Below, in pieces: positions 58,790 through 64,000 of a stretch of 64,000 nucleotides of DNA. Positions within the stretch are counted from its first letter, which is position 1, and each line of letters opens with the position of its first letter. The position numbers and the translations under genes were made by a program. The notes under the pieces were generated by a model. It was not told where the DNA came from and did no database searches. It worked only from the letters and a program-made list of their open reading frames with translations. Origin of the DNA: Chionis minor (taxonomy: Eukaryota; Chordata; Aves; Charadriiformes; Chionididae); the NCBI GenBank assembly GCA_013398295.1, contig VZSF01001891.1:1-64000 (forward strand). Direction: 5' to 3'.

Positions 58790-59310
58790 GACTTCGGCAC
58801 TGGTGTAATTAGCTGGTTTTGCTGAGCGCAACGGCTCAAGTGACGTCAGACCCTGCCAGGATCCTCAACTTCTCTTTTAAATCCACCTCTGCTCTGGGAA
58901 CAAGTGCTGCAAATGTCAAAGGAGCTTAAAATATTCATTACCAAAACTCATCATTCCAGCCCCGAAATGTTCACGGTGATTTTCTCAGTTGGTTTCACTA
59001 GGGTTTGGAGAGCCGCCAGCCGCATTATGTGATAAGCCACAGCAAGTCAGTATTGACAGAGGAGTCAAAAATCAAAGTGTAAAGGACCATCCATTTTCCT
59101 CATCCTTCCACCAAAAGTGAGTTTTCCAAACTTATGAGCTCTGTTCTAACATCTTTTTACCCACGTGACATTTAAAGTCTGTGGCTCACAAGTGTGATTT
59201 TACAGCGTTAATATGACGCCGCCATTAGCGTGTGAAAGTCTATGTGACATTCTGGTGCACATATTTATAGCAAAAATGGGACAGATTCACAGCTTGTGTA
59301 AACCTCCAAG
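58790..59310. promoter_or_regulatory. Candidate enhancer with perfect CRE
   Basis: Complex, non-repetitive block with the palindromic cAMP-response element TGACGTCA (58841-58848), an E-box CACGTG (59162-59167), TAATTAGC near 58807, and GATGCGC-free but CpG-retaining sequence around ATGACGCCGCCATTAGCG (59213 onwards). Motif content suggests regulatory function; conservation is untested. Confidence 0.35.
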
Positions 59311-62300
59311 TCCCTGTTTGTGGCTCTTCTTTGATTTCTCCAAGCTGAGATTTTGAGGCAAACTCGGTAGTCTGCTTTTCAGCCCCTTTTTTTAATAAAT
59401 GATATCAAAGTGTATTCTCTGGAGAGAGTCAGAGTGAAGACATAGCAGCCTTTCCAGTTACCTGAAAGATCTAAAACATTGCTGAAAAAATTGTTTCTAG
59501 GCATTTCAAATGATAGGGTCTTTCCCCCCACTTTTCAACAGTTTCAAAAAGAAAAAGTAGTATTTTTTTTTCTCTTAAAAACTTTATCTATTTCTTCCAG
59601 AAAATGCTGAAACAAAGCACATAGGCAATTTTGGAAATACTTTTATTTCTTTTTACAAATATTGCCAAATGAACATGAATATGTTATTCAAACATATTAA
59701 TCTATTTTCGAAAAGCCTTCTTAGAAGAGCCCAAGAAAAAATTTCCCTTGCTGCTGATAAGAAGGTATTTACTGGCTGTTTTGGATCACTTTGGGTTGTA
59801 TTCTGTACATGTCTGCTGTTTGGATTTACTCAGTGTTTTAATTAAGTCAGCTCACCTGTAATAGGCTTACATCGCAATTTTCAGCAAATTCTTTTTATTG
59901 CCTCTCAACAGACAGGGCATTAATTACTTTTGTAATTAAATTTGAAAAAAAGCGTATGGGGAGGAAATACGCCTTCAGCTCTTTCGGATGCTTTAAATTA
60001 CCCTCTTTTAAGCGGCGCTGGCAGAGCTCAGGCCTGTTAGGGACATGATGGAGGAGGTCCCCACAGCCCCGGGATGGCAGCTGCGCGGGCACGATGCTGC
60101 TGCACTGCCCTGGGCAGACGGTGTCACCCGGCACGGGGCCTCAGCACGTGGGAATTGCAATTGCAATTTAAAAAACCCAGGTATTTATGTTAATATTAAG
60201 AAATCCTTTGGGGCCAATATAGCCCAGGTCCAAGTTCTACCGGGTCGATTCAGCCACATCCGTGTGTTTTGCGGAAACATATTGGCCTTGGTCCGTATAT
60301 GAAAGCAGTGGGAGCCAGTGATCTGCAAGCTTCTCCTTCTCTCTTGTCCTCTTAGCAAAACAAACCATAAATATTAAAAATCAAGGAGTCATGCCCTAAC
60401 CGTCACAAGACGGGCCTAATAACTGTGAAAATAAATGGAGAGGGTGGTTGTCTTTTGATTGTGAGCCATCAGGCCAATGAAGTCTAGAATTCCACTGTTC
60501 AACTGAATTGGTTTGAGAATGCAGGATCTAAGGTAATCTCGTTACTCCAGGTTGAGAAATTAAAGGCAACTCTAATTGATTGCAATAGGAGCAGGGTCCA
60601 GGGAAGCAATGCAGCTTCCTATGAGCAAGAAGCATCTGCTGGGACTGCGTAAAGTCCTTGTTGCTGGACTCTTTTTCCATCTGGGAGGAAGTTATCCTAA
60701 AGAGGCAAACGTGAGAAGCAACTGCATGTCATAAGTTTCCATTTCTGTGATTTAAGATAAAAACATTACAGGCACCTGCCATGGCTTTGGTTGCAGCTCA
60801 AATCATTGTGTCCCCAGGAGGAGCTATCAGCAGAGGGGTGAGGGATCAAAGGAGAGCTTGCACCTCTGCATTTAGGCTCATCACTTTTCTAGACAAATGC
60901 ACTTAGAGTAGAAATTTAACTTTTAATCAGTCCCACCCTAAGTGACTCTCTGTCCCATGAGAGGAAAAGAGCATGCCTGACTCCTGGGACCCTCCTGCCC
61001 CTAAGCATGGTCTGGGCTTGAATAGAGGAGCCATCAGTGATTTTTATTCTGGTCATTTATTCCTTCTTGCAGAGTCCAACTCTGCAGTACAGACGTCAAA
61101 TCACAGCTGTTTACCATTTTTTTCTGGTTGGTCATTTGAATTGTCCCCTGGTAGGTTGCTTCTTATTTTTTTTCAAGTCTAACGTCTGCTGGCAAATCTG
61201 TGGGTTGTGGTATTTTTTTTCTTAATTCGCATAATTAGTCACAGAGCCTGAGAAAAAGATATGAAATCCTCCAGCAAAAGGATGTATATGTCAGCTGTGG
61301 ATTCCTCCCTGTCACCTTCACAGTGAGGAAACATCTCAGCAGCTGTGCTAGAAATGTGGGCTTCTTGGCTGTGTGGTCCTGCTGCTGCATTCCACACCCC
61401 AATTTGGATCTCCATGCTCATTTTTAGCAGAATCTCACTTCAAATGAAGCCCCCAGCCCAGTTCCTCCCCTCCTGTCCTTCCCCTGGGCTCAGCCTGGTC
61501 CTGCAGAGAGGCACTGGAGCTCAGCATCCCATGCTGCCCTCCCTGAAGCCAGCAAGCACCATTGGAGCATGCGAGGTGGGTGTGGGAGCTTCTCTAGGCG
61601 TTTGAGACCATGTGGGAATCATCATTTTCCAGAAAATATGTTTCAAGTGCTGTGCTTCTGCTAATACGCCTTCTCTGACAGCCTGGGCTGCTGGCTCCCC
61701 AAAGCTGTGGGGAGAACCTTGTGGCCCACAGATGGGAGAAGGAAGCTGTTTTGTGGGTTTTGTCCTAAGCCATTAATCCCTTAGTCAATTATGAGACATC
61801 ACAGTCCTGGCAGAGCTTCCCTTGCTTGGGCTCCACACGTTTCTTTGGCCCCTTTGGTCTGGGCCGGTTGCAGCGTTCTCCCTCCTTCCCTCGTCTTTCC
61901 TTGCCTGCTTTTGGGATGTAGCTCCTAGAAAGGGAGCCACAGGAACAACAAACAAGGAGCAACGCGGCCTCTCCCCTACACGAAGGACCAGGGGAGGCTT
62001 CCCACCACCCACACTCTGCAGCCTCCCTGGCGTGAGTTAACTCTTTGGGCACAAAACCCAAATATCAGCTGTGGGTTTGGTGAGGTTTCCAAAACACCCT
62101 GTACATCAGCCAGCATGAGATTACATAGAGGCCGAATTATCCAGGAAGGAAACCTGGAGTGGGGGCAGCTACCTGCCATGCATCGGAGCTCCCCCAGCAC
62201 CCACTGCTCCAGTTTTCCCAGAGGATCTCACCCTGGCATGGCCACCAGGGGAACCATGCTCCCCTCACTGTGTCTTCCTTTTTCTCAGTCAGCTTCCAAC

Positions 62301-63021
62301 CATAAAGTAGCAAAGGGCTTCCAAACAGGTTCTCTGGATTCTTGAAAAAACAAGGTCCTCCTACAAGTCAAAAAAATTATGGATTTGACCAGCTCGTGAG
62401 GTTCCCAGGACATCACTTGGGTTTTTGGTCAATCTTTGGGTTTGAGGTTACTTAGCCATACGTTCCCAGCAGGTCTGCGATAGCTGAGGGATTTTGGCAA
62501 TTCGGTAGGAATAATGTACCCCAAATAGGGTTGTTTTGGAATATTTCAAGTTGTTAAGACAATGTCAGATATTTCCACTCTGACATTCAGTCTGTTTGGC
62601 TGCTTAATAACAGTGACTAATTGAGTTCCTAGCAATGATTAAAACTTGAGCAGCTCAACACAAAAAGCATTGTGATTACTGCCTTATAAGTGCCGTTCCT
62701 CACCCACAGACAGGACATGCTCTGTGTCCAAGCTTTTCTTCTTTGCTGTCAGGTCACAGACAGTTAAGTGCAGGTGGCTTCTTCCCTCCAGGTCCAGGAA
62801 TAAAGTTTGTGCATGCAGGGAATTTCTCTTTCTCCCATAATTTAGTTGCAGAAAATCAGATTTACATCAGCTTGACAGACAGTAGAACTTTTGCTGCTGG
62901 TCTACATAATATAACTATGTAAGATAACATATGTTTGAGATTTCTGTATAGGTTGATATAGTTTTAGGTCCCCCACTGATATCAGTAGCCACACCAAAAA
63001 AGAGAAAGGACCCAAGTAACA
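59311..63021. other. Intergenic, no gene seen
   Basis: AT-rich at 59480-59960, with a motif-dense stretch at 60140-60300 (listed separately), then ordinary sequence to 63 kb. T-rich tracts lie near 61160-61220. No exon or repeat family was recognised. Confidence 0.6.
60140..60300. promoter_or_regulatory. Candidate regulatory block with palindromes
   Basis: Within 160 bp there is an E-box CACGTG (60145-60150), a perfect 16-bp palindrome AATTGCAATTGCAATT (60153-60168, overlapping C/EBP-like TTGCAAT sites) and a 9-bp inverted repeat GGCCAATAT / ATATTGGCC (60212-60220 and 60279-60287) containing CCAAT. This density suggests a regulatory element. Confidence 0.35.
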
Positions 63022-63305
63022 AGCGATAGGACAAGAGGAAATGGCCTCAAGTTGTGGCAGGGGAGGTTTACGTTCGATATTAGGAAAAACTTCTTTACCG
63101 AAAGGGTTATCGAGCGTTGGAACAGGCTGCCCAGGGAGGTGGTGGAATCGCCGTCCCTGGAGGTATTTAAAAGCCGGGCAGACGTGGTGCTGAGGGACGT
63201 GGGTTAGGGGTGGTTTTGGCATAGGTTTATGGTTGGACTTGATGATCTTGAAGGTCTCTTCCAACCCAAGTGATTCTATGATTCTATGATTCTATGATTC
63301 TATGA
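63022..63305 (+). mobile_element. CR1 LINE, 3' fragment with four-octamer tail
   Basis: From GCGATAGGACAAGAGGAAAT to four tandem ATTCTATG units (63273-63304). It is nearly collinear with the copy at 3000-3267 and of the same subfamily, but has a longer octamer tail. 5'-truncated, non-coding. Confidence 0.94.
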
Positions 63306-64000
63306 AAGGCTTTTTTTTGGTGTCCTCTTCTCTTGCACCCCTAAAGTGAAAATGAGCTGATAAGATCAAACGTATCACGTTGGCAAACTCTTCCTGAAGC
63401 TGGGAGTGGGTCTGGGCAGGGAAGATTCTCTCCAGATCCCAACTGCTCTGGCGGATTGCGGGAATGCCGGCTGTGGGAGCTGCCCCTGCAGCTGTGTAGA
63501 GTGCGGCCCACTTCAAAGCAGAGAAAGGTGGGAATTTGTTCCCCTGTGGTGTAAATAAATCCCTCCCTCCGTGGCATGGCTGCGTGCAAGCACAGGATGG
63601 CCGCAGGAGCCTGGGCTGCGCCTGCCGGGGTTCAGTGCTGGGGCCCAGTGAGGCTTCACCGGTATGGATGAAAGGAGGTTAAGAACAAATTTCTGGATGC
63701 TGCCAGGGCATGTGTTCACAATTCCTCATTTCCTACCGTTTTACCAGCTTCCCGTGCTTTTACTCATCCTTTATAGAGTGTTAATCTCTTGTTGCCCCGT
63801 TTCCAAGGGTTTGTAACTGCAATCTGTTTGTAAACTGCTGCTCTCAAGCAATGATAGCCTTGACCAAAAAAGGGATTTAAAAAGAATTTCTTGATTAAAA
63901 AAAGTTGTGTCAGGCAGATGATAAGCAGGTGCTAACTGGAAGGAAGCCTGGTTTACCAATAAGAAATAAAACTGTTCCAGCAATCCAGTGAAATTGTATT
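63306..64000. other. Intergenic, no gene seen
   Basis: Unique non-coding DNA to the right edge. No exon or repeat family was recognised. Confidence 0.6.

Noticed and set aside
60235..60260. tRNA T-loop-like string GGGTCGATTCAGCC
   Set aside because: No matching A box, anticodon arm or acceptor pairing around it.

Overview
The window is vertebrate nuclear DNA, almost certainly from a bird. Two things point to this: several CR1 LINE fragments whose 3' ends carry the avian-type octamer tail (ATTCTATG repeats), and one recognisable protein-coding gene, the chemokine CXCL14, with compact introns. Apart from CXCL14 the window looks like gene-desert DNA. It has no bacterial-style gene packing, no CRISPR array, and no tRNA or rRNA gene that I could recognise.

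CXCL14 lies on the minus strand. Its four coding exons could be placed to the base with consensus splice sites: exon 1 at 27081-27144, exon 2 at 26092-26197, exon 3 at 21376-21486 and exon 4 at 18900-18915. Joined, they give a 98-residue secreted chemokine. The 3' UTR runs to about 17615, with an AATAAA signal at 17634-17639. The promoter and 5' UTR side lies to the right of 27144 and contains an 11-bp minisatellite interrupted by an assembly gap at 27368.

Layout. 1-1400 is CpG-enriched, and an AT-rich, homeodomain-site-rich block follows to about 2000. From known vertebrate synteny, NEUROG1 should lie just off the left edge, so this may be its upstream regulatory DNA; that is inference. 2-17.6 kb is intergenic with two clear CR1 copies and one CR1 relic. 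17.6-27.4 kb is CXCL14. 27.4-64 kb is the upstream gene desert, which in other vertebrates leads towards SLC25A48. It holds four CR1 copies, several small CpG-rich patches and a few blocks that look like conserved enhancers. No exon of a second gene could be recognised there.

Assembly quality matters here. Single N placeholders sit at 18110, 27368, 34359 and 35331. The 971 bp between the last two (34360-35330) match 26369-27339 at a constant offset, including CXCL14 exon 1, and are best read as a misplaced duplicate contig rather than a second gene. The N at 18110 is bordered by implausible homopolymers inside the CXCL14 3' UTR.

No previously undescribed multi-gene system was found. The most interesting non-artefact signals are a pair of inverted CR1 elements that share about 100 bp of sequence beyond the CR1 3' end, the altered C3-C4 loop of this CXCL14, and the CpG-rich patches upstream of it.
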